A stretch of 44,154 nt of DNA from Oxalobacter sp. Lineage in GTDB: Bacteria > Pseudomonadota > Gammaproteobacteria > Burkholderiales > Burkholderiaceae_D. The stretch's first letter is position 1. Each line of letters starts with the position of its first letter. Location: assembly GCA_017524145.1 (NCBI GenBank), contig JAFWUI010000040.1, forward strand, positions 1 to 44,154, read 5' to 3'. This document shows positions 8,770-18,053 of this stretch, piece after piece. The notes under the pieces were generated by a model. It was not told the origin of the DNA, ran no database searches, and saw nothing but the letters and a program-made list of their open reading frames with translations. Made by a program: the position numbers and the translations under genes.

Positions 8770-10746
8770 ATGGCAGAGCAAAACACCGATTACAGTGAAG
8801 AATCCATCAAGGTGCTGAAAGGTCTTGAACCTGTCCGTCAGCGCCCAGGCATGTACACCCGTACAGAAAATCCCCTGCACATCATCACGGAAGTCATTGA
8901 CAACGCATCGGATGAAGCGATTGGCGGTTGGTGCACCGATATCCAGGTCACATTGAATGCTGATGGCAGCGTCACCGTTGAAGATAACGGCAGAGGCATC
9001 CCTGTCGGTATCCATCCTGAAGAAGGTGTCCCGACCGTCCAGATTGTCTTTACCCAACTGCATTCCGGCGGTAAATTCACCAAAGGGGCTGACAGTGCGT
9101 ATGCCTTTTCCGGGGGGCTGCATGGTGTCGGTGTTTCTGTAACAAACGCCCTTTCCAAACGGATTGATGTCACTGTCTGGCGTGACAGGCAGGAACATCA
9201 TATTGCATTCACCGATGGTGAAGTATCTGCCCCGCTTGCTTCAACCCCTCTGCCCCGCAGAGAAAAAAGGACTGGGACGAAAATCACTGTCTGGCCTGAT
9301 GGCACCTATTTTGATGACCTTGCCATTCCACTGTCAGACCTTCGCCATCTGCTGCGTTCCAAGGCAATCCTGTTGCCTGGGTTGACAGTTTCGCTGACCC
9401 ACACAGATGGACAGGTTGAAACATGGCATTATGCGGATGGATTGAGAGGCTACCTCTCTGAATCGCTGGGACTCGCATCGGATGAAGATACCGTAATCCC
9501 ACTGTTCTCTGGAGAACACTATGCCTCTGCGGAAGAAGAAGATTTTGCAGACGGTGAAGGTGCTGCCTGGGTCATTGCATGGACAGTGGAAGGAATGCCT
9601 GTCCGTGAATCTTTTGTCAACCTGATTCCCACACCTGCCGGCGGTACCCATGAAAACGGACTAAGGGATGGACTTTTCCAAGCCGTTAAAAGTTTTGCTG
9701 AAATCCATTCATTGATGCCCAAAGGTGTCCGGCTATTGCCTGAAGACGTCTTTATCCGGGTTTCATTCCTGCTTTCTGCCCGTGTCTTGGATCCCCAGTT
9801 CCAAGGACAGACCAAAGAAAAACTCAACTCACGCGATGCCGTCCGGCTGGTTTCGCACTGCATCCGGCCAGTCTTCGAGCAATGGCTGCACCAGAATGTA
9901 GAATATGGCAGAAAGCTGGCTGAACTGGTCATCCGCCAGGCACAAGCACGCATGCGCCAGTTGCAGAAAATCGAAAAGAAAAAATCCTCTTCAGTGGCTG
10001 TACTGCCTGGCAAGCTGACTGACTGCGAATCCCATGACATCTCCCGCAATGAGCTGTTCCTGGTGGAAGGAGACTCTGCGGGCGGCTCTGCCAAAATGGG
10101 GCGGAATAAAGAATATCAAGCCATATTGCCACTGCGGGGCAAAGTCCTGAATTCCTGGGAAACCGACCGCGACCGGTTGTTTGCCAATCAAGAAATCCAT
10201 GATATTTCGGTTGCCATTGGAGTTGACCCACATGGCGCCGATGATGAGCCTGATCTGACAGGACTGCGTTATGGCAAAGTCTGCATCCTGTCTGATGCGG
10301 ATGTCGATGGCTCCCATATCCAAGTCCTTCTATTGACACTTTTCTTTAAGCATTTCCCAAAACTTATTGAAAATGGTCATATTTTTATCGCAAGACCCCC
10401 TCTTTTCCGTATTGATGCCCCTGCAAAAGGCAGGAAACCTGTCCAGAAACTCTACGCACTGGATGATACTGAATTGAACAGTATCCTCGACCGTCTGCAT
10501 AAAGAAGGGCACAAGGATGCTGCCCTCAGCATTTCCAGATTCAAAGGACTTGGTGAGATGAGTGCTGAACAACTCTGGGAAACCACATTGAATCCTGATA
10601 CCCGCCGGTTGTTACCGGTATTATTAGGCAGTCTTGGCAGGGATGAATCGGTCAAGCGTTTCCAAATGCTGATGGGCAAAGGTGAAGCTGCCGCCCGGCG
10701 TTCATGGATGGAAGAACATGGCAATGAAGCTGAAACAGATATCTAA
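8770..10746 (+). CDS. parE: DNA topoisomerase IV subunit B
   Basis: 658 residues. ParE is the ATPase subunit of topoisomerase IV, which decatenates daughter chromosomes. It shows the GHKL ATPase motifs (EVIDNASDEA, DNGRGIPVG, HSGGKF, GLHGVGVSVTNAL), the transducer domain, the TOPRIM motif (EGDSAGGSAKMGR and DADVDGSHI), and the C-terminal GLGEMSAEQLWETT. The usual PLRGKVLN quinolone-region sequence is present. The frame is open upstream, but ATG at 8770 matches the family N-terminus and follows the promoter. It has no obvious Shine-Dalgarno, which is unusual in this window. It is followed 33 bases later by parC; the absence of other gyrase-type genes nearby and the pairing favour parE over gyrB. 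Confidence 0.94.
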   Translation: MAEQNTDYSEESIKVLKGLEPVRQRPGMYTRTENPLHIITEVIDNASDEAIGGWCTDIQVTLNADGSVTVEDNGRGIPVGIHPEEGVPTVQIVFTQLHSGGKFTKGADSAYAFSGGLHGVGVSVTNALSKRIDVTVWRDRQEHHIAFTDGEVSAPLASTPLPRREKRTGTKITVWPDGTYFDDLAIPLSDLRHLLRSKAILLPGLTVSLTHTDGQVETWHYADGLRGYLSESLGLASDEDTVIPLFSGEHYASAEEEDFADGEGAAWVIAWTVEGMPVRESFVNLIPTPAGGTHENGLRDGLFQAVKSFAEIHSLMPKGVRLLPEDVFIRVSFLLSARVLDPQFQGQTKEKLNSRDAVRLVSHCIRPVFEQWLHQNVEYGRKLAELVIRQAQARMRQLQKIEKKKSSSVAVLPGKLTDCESHDISRNELFLVEGDSAGGSAKMGRNKEYQAILPLRGKVLNSWETDRDRLFANQEIHDISVAIGVDPHGADDEPDLTGLRYGKVCILSDADVDGSHIQVLLLTLFFKHFPKLIENGHIFIARPPLFRIDAPAKGRKPVQKLYALDDTELNSILDRLHKEGHKDAALSISRFKGLGEMSAEQLWETTLNPDTRRLLPVLLGSLGRDESVKRFQMLMGKGEAAARRSWMEEHGNEAETDI

Positions 10747-10779
10747 AACATCAAGAAATGACGCAGGAAAACTGATTGT

Positions 10780-13131
10780 ATGAATGAACAACCTTCGCTG
10801 TTTGAAATGACTGCAAAACCTGATGCACAGACAGAAGATTCCCGGGAATCATTGATGCTGGCCCGTTTCGCTGAACAGGCCTATCTTGACTACGCCATTT
10901 CAGTCGTCAAAGGCCGAGCACTGCCCGATGTCTGCGATGGACAGAAACCAGTCCAAAGAAGAATTCTCTATGCAATGAATGAGTTACGGCTATCTTCTGA
11001 AGCAAAACCTCGAAAGTCAGCTGCAGTGGTTGGAGATGTTCTTGGCAAACTGCACCCTCATGGTGACCAATCTGTTTATGATGCCTTGGTCCGGATGGCA
11101 CAGGATTTCACCATGCGTTACCCTCTGGTAGATGGGCATGGCAACTTTGGTTCCCGCGACGGTGATGGTGCTGCGGCAATGCGGTATACAGAAGCCAGGC
11201 TGACACCGGTTTCCCAACTGCTGCTGTCTGAAATCAATCAGGGAACGGTTGAATTCCAAGACAACTACGATGGTTCCTCCCTGGAACCTGCGATGCTTCC
11301 TGCACGCCTTCCCATGACTTTGATGAATGGCGCATCCGGCATTGCAGTCGGGATGGCAACCGAAATCCCCTCCCATAACCTGCAAGAAGTTGCTGATGCA
11401 ACGATTGCCCTAATCCAACGTCCTGACCTGCCTCATGAAGAATTGATGCAGATTCTTCCTGGTCCAGATTTCCCAGGGGGCGGACAGATTATTTCCAGTG
11501 CAGATGCCATTGCTGAAACCTATGCTTCTGGACGCGGCAGCCTCAAAGTCCGGGCCAGATGGAAAATCGAAGAACTGGCACGCGGGCAATGGCAGGCAGT
11601 CATTACTGAACTGTCACCAGGAACCTCCACCCAGAAAGTCCTTCAGGAAATTGAAGAACTGACCAACCCCAAAGTCCGGTCTGGCAAAAAATCACTGTCA
11701 GCAGAACAGACCGCTTTAAAACAGCAGTTCCTGAACCTTCTGGATACTGTCCGTGATGAATCAGGGCGTGATTCGCCAGTCCGTATCGTCCTCGAGCCAA
11801 AATCACGGCGGCTTGATCCAGAGACCTTCATGCAGACCTTGCTTGCCCATACTTCACTTGAAGGCAACACCCCAGTCAACCTGGTGATGATAGGCATTGA
11901 CGGACGTCCGCAACAGAAAGGACTGGGGCAGATACTGAAAGAATGGATTGAATTCCGTTTTGACACAGTCCGGAGGCGGACGCGCTGGCGGCTGCGTAAA
12001 GTCGATGAACGCATCCATATTTTGGAAGGCAGGATAATGGTCCTGCTGAACATCGATGAAGTCATCCAGATCATCCGGGAATCTGATGATCCCAAAACCG
12101 CTTTGATGACCCGGTTCCGCCTGACTGATATCCAAGCAGAGGATATCTTGGAAATCCGCCTCCGTCAGCTGGCACGGCTTGAAAAAATCAAGATTGAACA
12201 GGAACTCTCCAATCTCCAGAAAGAAAAAGGCAGGCTGCAAGAAGTATTGGATAAACCAGCAACCCTCCGCCGTCTGATAATCCGAGAAATTGAAGCTGAC
12301 AAAAAACAATTCGGAGACGCACGCCGTACCCTGATCCAAGAAGAAGCCAAAGCATCTGTCGAACAGCAGATTGCAGACGATCCTGTCACCGTCATTGTCT
12401 CAAACAATGGATGGCTGCGGATGCGTCAAGGCCATGCACTGAATCTTACCGCGCTGACCTTCAAACAAGGCGACAGCCTGTATGGAATCTTTGAATGCCG
12501 TACAACCGATGTCCTGCTGGCTTTCTCGAACAAAGGTCGGATTTATTCCATTCCTGTCCATCAGCTGCCAGGAGGACGGGGCGATGGAACACCGGTCACA
12601 ACCTTTGCCGAAGTCGGCATTGAAGAAGACATCGTCCACTATTATGCCGGCAAAACTGATACCTCAATAATGCTGGCCATGGCTTCCGGTTATGGCTTCA
12701 TCAGTACTGTCGGTGATATGACCAGCCGTATCAAGAACGGCAAATCATTCATCAATCTGGAAGAAAATGATACCCTGCTCCCTCCTGCCGTCCTGACCGA
12801 TGACCAGCAATGGATTGCCGTCCTGTCTGGACACGGCCGGGTACTGGTATTCGAACGCAAAGAACTGCGTTCCTTGGCATCAGGAGGACGCGGTACAACC
12901 CTGATTTCCCTGGAACCTAATGAAAAACTTCTGTCGTTCCTGCCTGTGGACGGACGTGGATGTATGGTGGTCTGCCAGTCTGGAAAGGGAAAACGGTATC
13001 AGGTCAAAGTCACTGTCGGTGCTGATAAAACCTATAACGGCAAGCGGGGACGCAAAGGCCGCATCGTTGAATCACGCTTCACTCCGATTGGGCTGGAACC
13101 ATTGCCAGTGAGCGGTCCTGACTCAGAATAA
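10780..13131 (+). CDS. parC: DNA topoisomerase IV subunit A
   Basis: 783 residues. ParC is the DNA-cleaving subunit and acts with the upstream ParE. The winged-helix region carries [11 protein letters not shown] and the active-site Tyr at residue 136 in AAMRYTE; next come the tower and coiled-coil region (about 330-500) and a six-bladed C-terminal DNA-binding region with degenerate GyrA-box-like repeats. The residue matching E. coli Ser80 is Gln; from memory this is a common form in Burkholderiales and need not mean drug resistance. ATG at 10780 has AGGAAA upstream. A strong terminator follows. Confidence 0.95.
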   Translation: MNEQPSLFEMTAKPDAQTEDSRESLMLARFAEQAYLDYAISVVKGRALPDVCDGQKPVQRRILYAMNELRLSSEAKPRKSAAVVGDVLGKLHPHGDQSVYDALVRMAQDFTMRYPLVDGHGNFGSRDGDGAAAMRYTEARLTPVSQLLLSEINQGTVEFQDNYDGSSLEPAMLPARLPMTLMNGASGIAVGMATEIPSHNLQEVADATIALIQRPDLPHEELMQILPGPDFPGGGQIISSADAIAETYASGRGSLKVRARWKIEELARGQWQAVITELSPGTSTQKVLQEIEELTNPKVRSGKKSLSAEQTALKQQFLNLLDTVRDESGRDSPVRIVLEPKSRRLDPETFMQTLLAHTSLEGNTPVNLVMIGIDGRPQQKGLGQILKEWIEFRFDTVRRRTRWRLRKVDERIHILEGRIMVLLNIDEVIQIIRESDDPKTALMTRFRLTDIQAEDILEIRLRQLARLEKIKIEQELSNLQKEKGRLQEVLDKPATLRRLIIREIEADKKQFGDARRTLIQEEAKASVEQQIADDPVTVIVSNNGWLRMRQGHALNLTALTFKQGDSLYGIFECRTTDVLLAFSNKGRIYSIPVHQLPGGRGDGTPVTTFAEVGIEEDIVHYYAGKTDTSIMLAMASGYGFISTVGDMTSRIKNGKSFINLEENDTLLPPAVLTDDQQWIAVLSGHGRVLVFERKELRSLASGGRGTTLISLEPNEKLLSFLPVDGRGCMVVCQSGKGKRYQVKVTVGADKTYNGKRGRKGRIVESRFTPIGLEPLPVSGPDSE

Positions 13132-13151
13132 ACTGTTTCTGGACAAATACG

Positions 13152-13185
13152 AAATGCCCTGAAAGCAGGTTCTTTCAGGGCATTT
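13152..13185. terminator. bidirectional terminator between parC and ridA
   Basis: A stem of TGCCCTGAAAG with CTTTCAGGGCA and a 6-base loop, flanked by AAA and TTTT, lies between the convergent genes parC (stop 13131) and ridA (stop 13202). It can serve both strands. Confidence 0.85.
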
Positions 13186-13201
13186 TCCATCAATAAGGGA
13201 C

Positions 13202-13663
13202 TTACGCTTCAATCTCAGCAATCAGTTCGATTTCAAGGCAGGCACCCGTCGGAATCTGTGCAACCCCAAACGCAGAACGGGCATGCTTACCGATTTCTCC
13301 AAAAACTTCCACCAACAGGTCGGAAGCACCATTGGTCACCAGATGGTGGTCAGTGAAATCAGGGGTGGAATTGACAAGTGCAAGCACCTTGACGATACGT
13401 TTGACTTTGGTCAGGTCACCGCCACACGCATCCTGCAGAGTTCCAATCATATCAATGGCTGCCTGACGGGCAACCTTCTGCCCTTCTGCCACAGTAATAT
13501 CCTTGCCGAACTGGCCGACACGGGGCTTGCCATCCTGTTTGCCAAGATGACCGGAAAGGAAAACCAGATTGCCTGACTGGACATACATGACATAGGAAGC
13601 CACGGGCTTGGCAACAGGCGGTAATGTGATGTTGAGTTTCTTCAGATTTTCATAAACGGACAT
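13202..13663 (-). CDS. RidA/YjgF family protein
   Basis: 153 residues of the YjgF/YER057c/UK114 family. The archetype RidA hydrolyses reactive enamine/imine intermediates made by PLP enzymes. Visible family features are the FLSGHLGK strand, the region around residues 85-110 with IVKVLALVNS, and the C-terminal HARSAFGVAQIPTGACLEIE segment with the conserved Arg that contacts the substrate carboxylate. It is about 25 residues longer than RidA itself, mainly at the N-terminus, so it belongs to a RidA-like subgroup whose substrate is not certain. ATG at 13663 has AAGGTG upstream. Stands alone, convergent with parC. Confidence 0.85.
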   Translation of the reverse strand: MSVYENLKKLNITLPPVAKPVASYVMYVQSGNLVFLSGHLGKQDGKPRVGQFGKDITVAEGQKVARQAAIDMIGTLQDACGGDLTKVKRIVKVLALVNSTPDFTDHHLVTNGASDLLVEVFGEIGKHARSAFGVAQIPTGACLEIELIAEIEA

Positions 13664-13829
13664 AATGCACCTTGGTGATTAAATACTTTCAAGAAACAGG
13701 TTTTCCTATAAACCCGGTCTCAGTGATGCTGTTCAGATAAACAGAGATGGATATGATACACCATGCCTATCCAAGGTGCAGTTGCATCATCCAAGATAGA
13801 TCATCGGTATCGGAAGAATATCCAGCGAT

Positions 13830-13854
13830 AAAAAAGCCAGGCGGATACTTGGCT
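13830..13854 (-). terminator. terminator downstream of the zinc alcohol dehydrogenase
   Basis: On the minus strand a short stem, AGCCAAG with CTGGCT (13835-13854), is followed by six T. It lies about 55 bases past the stop codon at 13909. The rest of the 245-base gap up to ridA shows only the ridA ribosome site. Confidence 0.65.
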
Positions 13855-13908
13855 TGGATGATGCCCTGTCCTGCATCAGGGAACCTGACAGGTACCCTGT
13901 CGGTCAGC

Positions 13909-14958
13909 TCATGCCATCTTGAGTGATGCCATATCGATGACAAAACGGTATTTGACATCGGATTTCTCAAGCCGTTTATAGGCTTCATTGACTTGGTCAA
14001 TGGTAATCATTTCACAATCTGGCAGAACATTTCTCTTCGCGCAGAAATTCAACATTTCCTGGGTTTCTGCAATCCCGCCAATCGGAGAACCCGCAATCCT
14101 ACGACGTCCGAAAAGCAATGGGGAGGAATCGAATTCAGGCATAGGGCCAACCTGTCCGACAATGCAGAGTGTCCCGTCAATATCAAGCAATGGGATATAT
14201 GGATTGACATCATGCTTGACTGGAACCGTGTCAATGATGAGGTCGAGACTGTTGAGCGCCTGTTCCATCGCTGCCTTGTCGGTGGAAACCAGCAGACGGT
14301 CAGCCCCAAGACGTTTGGCTTCAGCTTCGCGGGATGCAGAACGGCTGATGACCGTGACATCGGCTCCCATTGCCACTGCCAGCTTGACTGCCATATGCCC
14401 CAGACCACCAAGACCGACTACACCGACACGGGAACCTGGACCGATATTCCAGGTACGCAGTGGCGAATAGGTGGTGATGCCTGCACACAGCAACGGAGCC
14501 GCCTTGGACAGGTCAAGACTATCAGGCACCTTCAGGGTGAATTCTTCCCGGACAACAAGATGCTTGGAATAACCGCCCTGCGTGATGCTGCCATCTATCC
14601 GGTCACAACCACAGTAAGTCAAGGTTGCCCATTCACGGCAAAGCTGTTCTTCCCCATTCCGGCACTGGTCACAGACCATACAGCTGTCCACGAGGCAGCC
14701 GACCGCGACATTGTCACCCACCTTGTATTTTTTCACATCTGAACCCACTGCAATGACACGCCCGATGATTTCATGTCCAGGCACCATGGGAAAGATTGCC
14801 ATACCCCAGTCATCATTGACCATATGCATGTCGGAATGGCAGATACCGCAATACAGGACCTCCATGCAGACATCATTCGGACGGGGTTCCCTGCGTTCGA
14901 AGACATGCGGCTTGAGCGGTGATGATTTTGCATTGGCAGCATAACCGATGGTTCTCAT
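13909..14958 (-). CDS. NAD(P)-dependent zinc alcohol dehydrogenase (YahK/cinnamyl-type)
   Basis: 349 residues of the zinc-containing MDR superfamily, subgroup of cinnamyl alcohol dehydrogenases and YahK, which reduce a wide range of aldehydes with NADPH. Catalytic zinc ligands are seen in CGICHSDMH, GHEIIG and the later Cys of LLCAGITTYSP. The structural zinc Cys cluster is in CMVCDQCRNGEEQLC. The Rossmann glycine motif GVGLGGLGHMAVKLA follows near residue 180. ATG at 14958 has AGGAG upstream. It lies 102 bases after the paralogous dehydrogenase on the same strand, in a run with a flavodoxin and a divergent LysR regulator. Cytoplasmic; exact substrate unknown. Confidence 0.93.
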   Translation of the reverse strand: MRTIGYAANAKSSPLKPHVFERREPRPNDVCMEVLYCGICHSDMHMVNDDWGMAIFPMVPGHEIIGRVIAVGSDVKKYKVGDNVAVGCLVDSCMVCDQCRNGEEQLCREWATLTYCGCDRIDGSITQGGYSKHLVVREEFTLKVPDSLDLSKAAPLLCAGITTYSPLRTWNIGPGSRVGVVGLGGLGHMAVKLAVAMGADVTVISRSASREAEAKRLGADRLLVSTDKAAMEQALNSLDLIIDTVPVKHDVNPYIPLLDIDGTLCIVGQVGPMPEFDSSPLLFGRRRIAGSPIGGIAETQEMLNFCAKRNVLPDCEMITIDQVNEAYKRLEKSDVKYRFVIDMASLKMA

Positions 14959-15060
14959 GATATTTCTCCTTTCTCAGTACATCATTGGACAGGCAACCGG
15001 CATACAGGCAGCCCCTCCGGTTTATCCTTCTTTTCTCCCGTCATCAGGGAAAAGGCTGGA

Positions 15061-16215
15061 TCAGTCTGCATGTTTCAGTGTCTTCATGTCGATGACATAA
15101 CGGAACTTGACTTCACCTGCCTGGACTTTCTTATAAGCCTCATTGATGGCGGCAGCATCCGCTTTGATGACCTCCACTTCAGGGTAAAGGTTATGGGCGA
15201 CCGAATAATCCAGCATTTCCTGTGTTTCCTTGATGCCACCAATCTGGGAACCGAACACCTTACGGTTGCCATGGATGACAAAGGAAAGCACACTGATGGA
15301 AGGCATATTCTTGATGGCAGGCAATCCGACAATCGCCATCTGACCATTGATCTTCAGCATCTTCATATACATTGCTGGATCATATTTTGCCGGAACCGTG
15401 CTCAGGACATAATTCAGGGAATTGTCCAGCCCGTTCAGTTCCTCAGGATTCGTGACATTGACATAACGGACAGCCCCCATCCGTTTGGCATCTTCCCGTT
15501 TGGCTTCAGTGATATCGAAAACTGTGACTTCCGCACCCAAGGCAACCGCATATTTCACCGCCATATGCCCCAAACCGCCAAAACCGGCGATACCAATCTT
15601 GTCGCCTTTCTTGACATTCATATAATGGATTGGCGACCAGGTGGTGATGCCAGCGCATAGCAAAGGCGCAATCTTTTCAATATCGGCATTCTCTGGCACC
15701 TTGATGGCGAAATTCTGTGAGACAACCAAGGTATCGGAATAACCACCCTGTGTCTGCTCATTGTCATGGTATTTGTCATGGTCATGGTAAGTCAGCACCC
15801 TGTTCGGGCAATACTGCTCCAGCCCCATCAGGCAGAACTCACATTCGCCACAGGCATTGACAAGGCATCCAACACCTGCGATATCGCCAACCTTGAATTT
15901 CGTCACATTTTTACCTATCTTGACAACCCGGCCGACGATTTCATGACCGGGCACCAATGGATATTCCTCCTTGCCCCAGTCGCTGGCGACATGGTGCAGG
16001 TCACTGTGGCAGATGCCTGCATACAGGATTTCAATCTGGATTTCATTATCCCCGACAGCATGCCGGGAGAATGTATAAGGTTGGAATTCACCGCCTTCAG
16101 CCATGACGGCAAAGCCATGGGCAGGAATACGTGCATGCTCTTCCACTGTATGGGCTGATGCCGTGAACAGGCCCATCCAGAACAGCAGGAAAGCTAAAAA
16201 GATATTACGTTTCAT
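15061..16215 (-). CDS. zinc alcohol dehydrogenase with an N-terminal signal peptide
   Basis: 384 residues, a paralog of the downstream dehydrogenase with an extra N-terminus. The first 21 residues look like a Sec signal peptide: Lys-Arg, a hydrophobic stretch, then TASA before a likely cleavage. No twin-arginine motif is seen. The mature part keeps all MDR elements: AGICHSDLHH, GHEIVG, four structural Cys (CGECEFCLMGLEQYC), LLCAGITTWSP, and the Rossmann motif GIAGFGGLGHMAVKYA. If exported it would need NAD(P)H in the periplasm, where the cofactor is not normally available, so its location or cofactor source is puzzling. Start ATG 16215 has AGGAG upstream. Likely regulated with the flavodoxin and LysR gene upstream (inference). 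Confidence 0.9.
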   Translation of the reverse strand: MKRNIFLAFLLFWMGLFTASAHTVEEHARIPAHGFAVMAEGGEFQPYTFSRHAVGDNEIQIEILYAGICHSDLHHVASDWGKEEYPLVPGHEIVGRVVKIGKNVTKFKVGDIAGVGCLVNACGECEFCLMGLEQYCPNRVLTYHDHDKYHDNEQTQGGYSDTLVVSQNFAIKVPENADIEKIAPLLCAGITTWSPIHYMNVKKGDKIGIAGFGGLGHMAVKYAVALGAEVTVFDITEAKREDAKRMGAVRYVNVTNPEELNGLDNSLNYVLSTVPAKYDPAMYMKMLKINGQMAIVGLPAIKNMPSISVLSFVIHGNRKVFGSQIGGIKETQEMLDYSVAHNLYPEVEVIKADAAAINEAYKKVQAGEVKFRYVIDMKTLKHAD

Positions 16216-16432
16216 AACAACTCCTGTCAGTGGTCAAAAAAATCAGTCTCCTGTCGCCTGCTGGATACAGGCAAATGCATTGAGTGTCCTTCGATACCCA
16301 ATATATGGCAGGTACTAGGGAACAATCTGCATCAGAAAGGCCTTGTCATTGCCAAAAACCGTGTTGAGTCCTGAAATCAGCCAAGTCCTTTTCACCATTC
16401 CAAGCTTCTCAAACTAATCAGCCCCAATAGGA

Positions 16433-16951
16433 TCATTGCAGGTTCTTGGCTGCCCAACGGGCAACCGTTTCACCGGAAGAATCTGCTTCAGCGCCACGTA
16501 CGGCAAGCCCTTCCCCGATGACAGCGCCCTTGCAATGCTTCCGTAATGCCAGAGGCGCCCCCGCCAGTCCGGAACCTTCATGCGTCATCACAGGGAAAAC
16601 ATGCTTGCCCGAAAAATCCAGCTTTTCCAACTGGGAAACAACCGCCATTGGATACGTTCCCCACCAGCAGGGACCTGCGACAACGATATGTTCATAATCC
16701 GTGATATCCGTCAGATACTGCTTCAGCCCTGGCCGCGCATTGCCCATCAGCTCCTTCTGCGCCTCCTCAGTGCAGGCCTTGTAATCCGCTGGATAATCCT
16801 TGACTGTCTCGATTTCAAACAGGTCAGCATCAACTGCCTGCTGGATGAACCGTGCAACAACCGCCGTGTTCCCCTCTGGAAGATTACGGATTTCCCCATT
16901 GACATAGTTGCTGCCTTTCCTCGAATAAAAGATAACCAGGTTCTTTGCCAT
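16433..16951 (-). CDS. flavodoxin family protein
   Basis: 172 residues. The N-terminal NLVIFYSRKGSNYV segment is a flavodoxin-type FMN phosphate-binding loop; the GPCWWGTYPMAV region and the VFPVMTHEGSG strand match the large-type flavodoxins often annotated as Flavodoxin_4. These are FMN electron carriers or quinone/nitro-reductase-like proteins. Two in-frame ATGs exist; the second (16951) has GGAG six bases upstream and the first has none, so I choose 16951. It lies 217 bases before the signal-peptide dehydrogenase on the same strand and is divergent from the LysR gene, with a LysR-type operator in the shared region. That 217-base gap shows the ribosome site of the dehydrogenase and no clear terminator. 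Confidence 0.88.
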   Translation of the reverse strand: MAKNLVIFYSRKGSNYVNGEIRNLPEGNTAVVARFIQQAVDADLFEIETVKDYPADYKACTEEAQKELMGNARPGLKQYLTDITDYEHIVVAGPCWWGTYPMAVVSQLEKLDFSGKHVFPVMTHEGSGLAGAPLALRKHCKGAVIGEGLAVRGAEADSSGETVARWAAKNLQ

Positions 16952-16981
16952 TTTCATCTCCAGTGACTTTCAGCCTTTTAA

Positions 16982-17010
16982 AATATAGATAAACTTCCCT
17001 AATGGAACAA
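16982..17010 (-). promoter_or_regulatory. promoter of the flavodoxin gene
   Basis: TTGTTC (17005-17010) and TATATT (16982-16987) with a 17-base spacer on the minus strand. Transcription would begin near 16975, which places the LysR-type dyad about 64 bases upstream of it. Confidence 0.6.
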
Positions 17011-17020
17011 TTCTGATTTC

Positions 17021-17049
17021 TTCTGAATCCGATAAGTTTTACTTATAAT
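17021..17049 (+). promoter_or_regulatory. promoter of the LysR gene
   Basis: TTCTGA (17021-17026) and a perfect TATAAT (17044-17049) with 17 bases between them. The -10 overlaps the T-N11-A dyad by three bases, so a bound regulator would block it. Confidence 0.5.
17032..17046. promoter_or_regulatory. LysR-type operator (T-N11-A dyad)
   Basis: ATAAGT-TTT-ACTTAT is a perfect dyad with 6-base arms and contains T-N11-A (17033-17045), the signature of LysR-type regulator sites. It lies near -64 of the flavodoxin promoter, the classic activation position, and its right arm overlaps the -10 of the lysR promoter, the classic place for self-repression. Confidence 0.65.
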
Positions 17050-17103
17050 GAACTGAACGGGCAAAAATACCGGTTTTGTCCATGAAAAAGGATAGGAAAC
17101 AGG

Positions 17104-18009
17104 ATGCTGCTCAAACAGATAAAGTATTTCCAAGCTGTCGTGGAAAAAGGAAGCTTTTCCACTGCCGCTGAAGCCTGTCATATCTCCCAGTCTGCCATAT
17201 CCCAGCAGATCAAGGCATTGGAAAACCACTTGGGTACCACCCTGCTTGACAGGCACAACCGGACTTTCTCCCTCACACCGCAAGGCGAACATTTCTATAA
17301 GAAAAGCCTCGTCATCACCTCAGACCTTGCCCAGCTGGAACAGGAAACCATCCGGATAGCCAGAGGAGACAACATCCATCTGCGGATTGGCTACCTGAAA
17401 AGCTATGGTGGTTCCGAATTCCAAGACGCCGCTGTGGCTTTCTCAAAACAGTACCCCCTCATGCCACTCCATGTCATGAATGGCAACCATGAAGACCTGT
17501 ATGACGCCCTACGTACCGGACAGGTCGATCTGGTATTCAACGACCAACGGCGTGTCTTTTCAGACAAATACGTCAACCTGGAACTGGCGACTTCCACCTG
17601 TTACATCGAGCTTGCTGCCCACCATCCCTTGGCAAAACTGACCGAAATAGAGATTGATGACCTGAAGAACACTACCTGCATCCTGATTACCGGAAAGAAC
17701 CAGCAACAGACAGAACAGACCTATTACCATGAGATTGTGGGATTCCAAGGGGACTTCATCTTCGCCGATACCCTCTCAGATGCCCGGATTATGGTCGCTT
17801 CCCAGCGGGGGTTCCTGCCGATTGAAGGCATCAAAGACAACCATCATGATGGCAGCACCATACGACACATTCCGCTCTTGAGGAACGGTAATCCTGTCAC
17901 CAGGAATTATTGTGCATTCTGGAAAAAAGAAAACACTGGCTTCCATCTCCAGGAATTTGCCCGGATACTGAAAGACCTGTTTGCTCCTTCCTTGGAAACA
18001 ACGGTATGA
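17104..18009 (+). CDS. LysR family transcriptional regulator
   Basis: 301 residues. Residues 1-60 form the winged helix-turn-helix (SFSTAAEACHISQSAISQQIKALENHLG, written here as family-typical), and residues about 90-295 the periplasmic-binding-like effector domain. The protein should act as a tetramer on the dyad in the divergent promoter region. Its position suggests control of the flavodoxin and perhaps the two alcohol dehydrogenases; comparable LysR-flavodoxin-reductase clusters often respond to reactive carbonyls or redox stress, but the effector cannot be read from the sequence. ATG at 17104 follows AGGAAACAGG. Confidence 0.92.
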   Translation: MLLKQIKYFQAVVEKGSFSTAAEACHISQSAISQQIKALENHLGTTLLDRHNRTFSLTPQGEHFYKKSLVITSDLAQLEQETIRIARGDNIHLRIGYLKSYGGSEFQDAAVAFSKQYPLMPLHVMNGNHEDLYDALRTGQVDLVFNDQRRVFSDKYVNLELATSTCYIELAAHHPLAKLTEIEIDDLKNTTCILITGKNQQQTEQTYYHEIVGFQGDFIFADTLSDARIMVASQRGFLPIEGIKDNHHDGSTIRHIPLLRNGNPVTRNYCAFWKKENTGFHLQEFARILKDLFAPSLETTV

Positions 18010-18053
18010 AAGCGTTCCCTTTGGTTTAAAATACCGGCTGTTTGGAGAAAGAA

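Noticed and set aside
11050-11100. Gln at the ParC position equal to E. coli Ser80 as a drug-resistance change
   Set aside because: From memory Gln is common at this place in Burkholderiales ParC, so it is more likely lineage-typical than selected.
13767-14000. 77-codon minus-strand frame at the end of the zinc dehydrogenase
   Set aside because: Overlaps the real gene and its terminator; no ribosome site or recognisable sequence.
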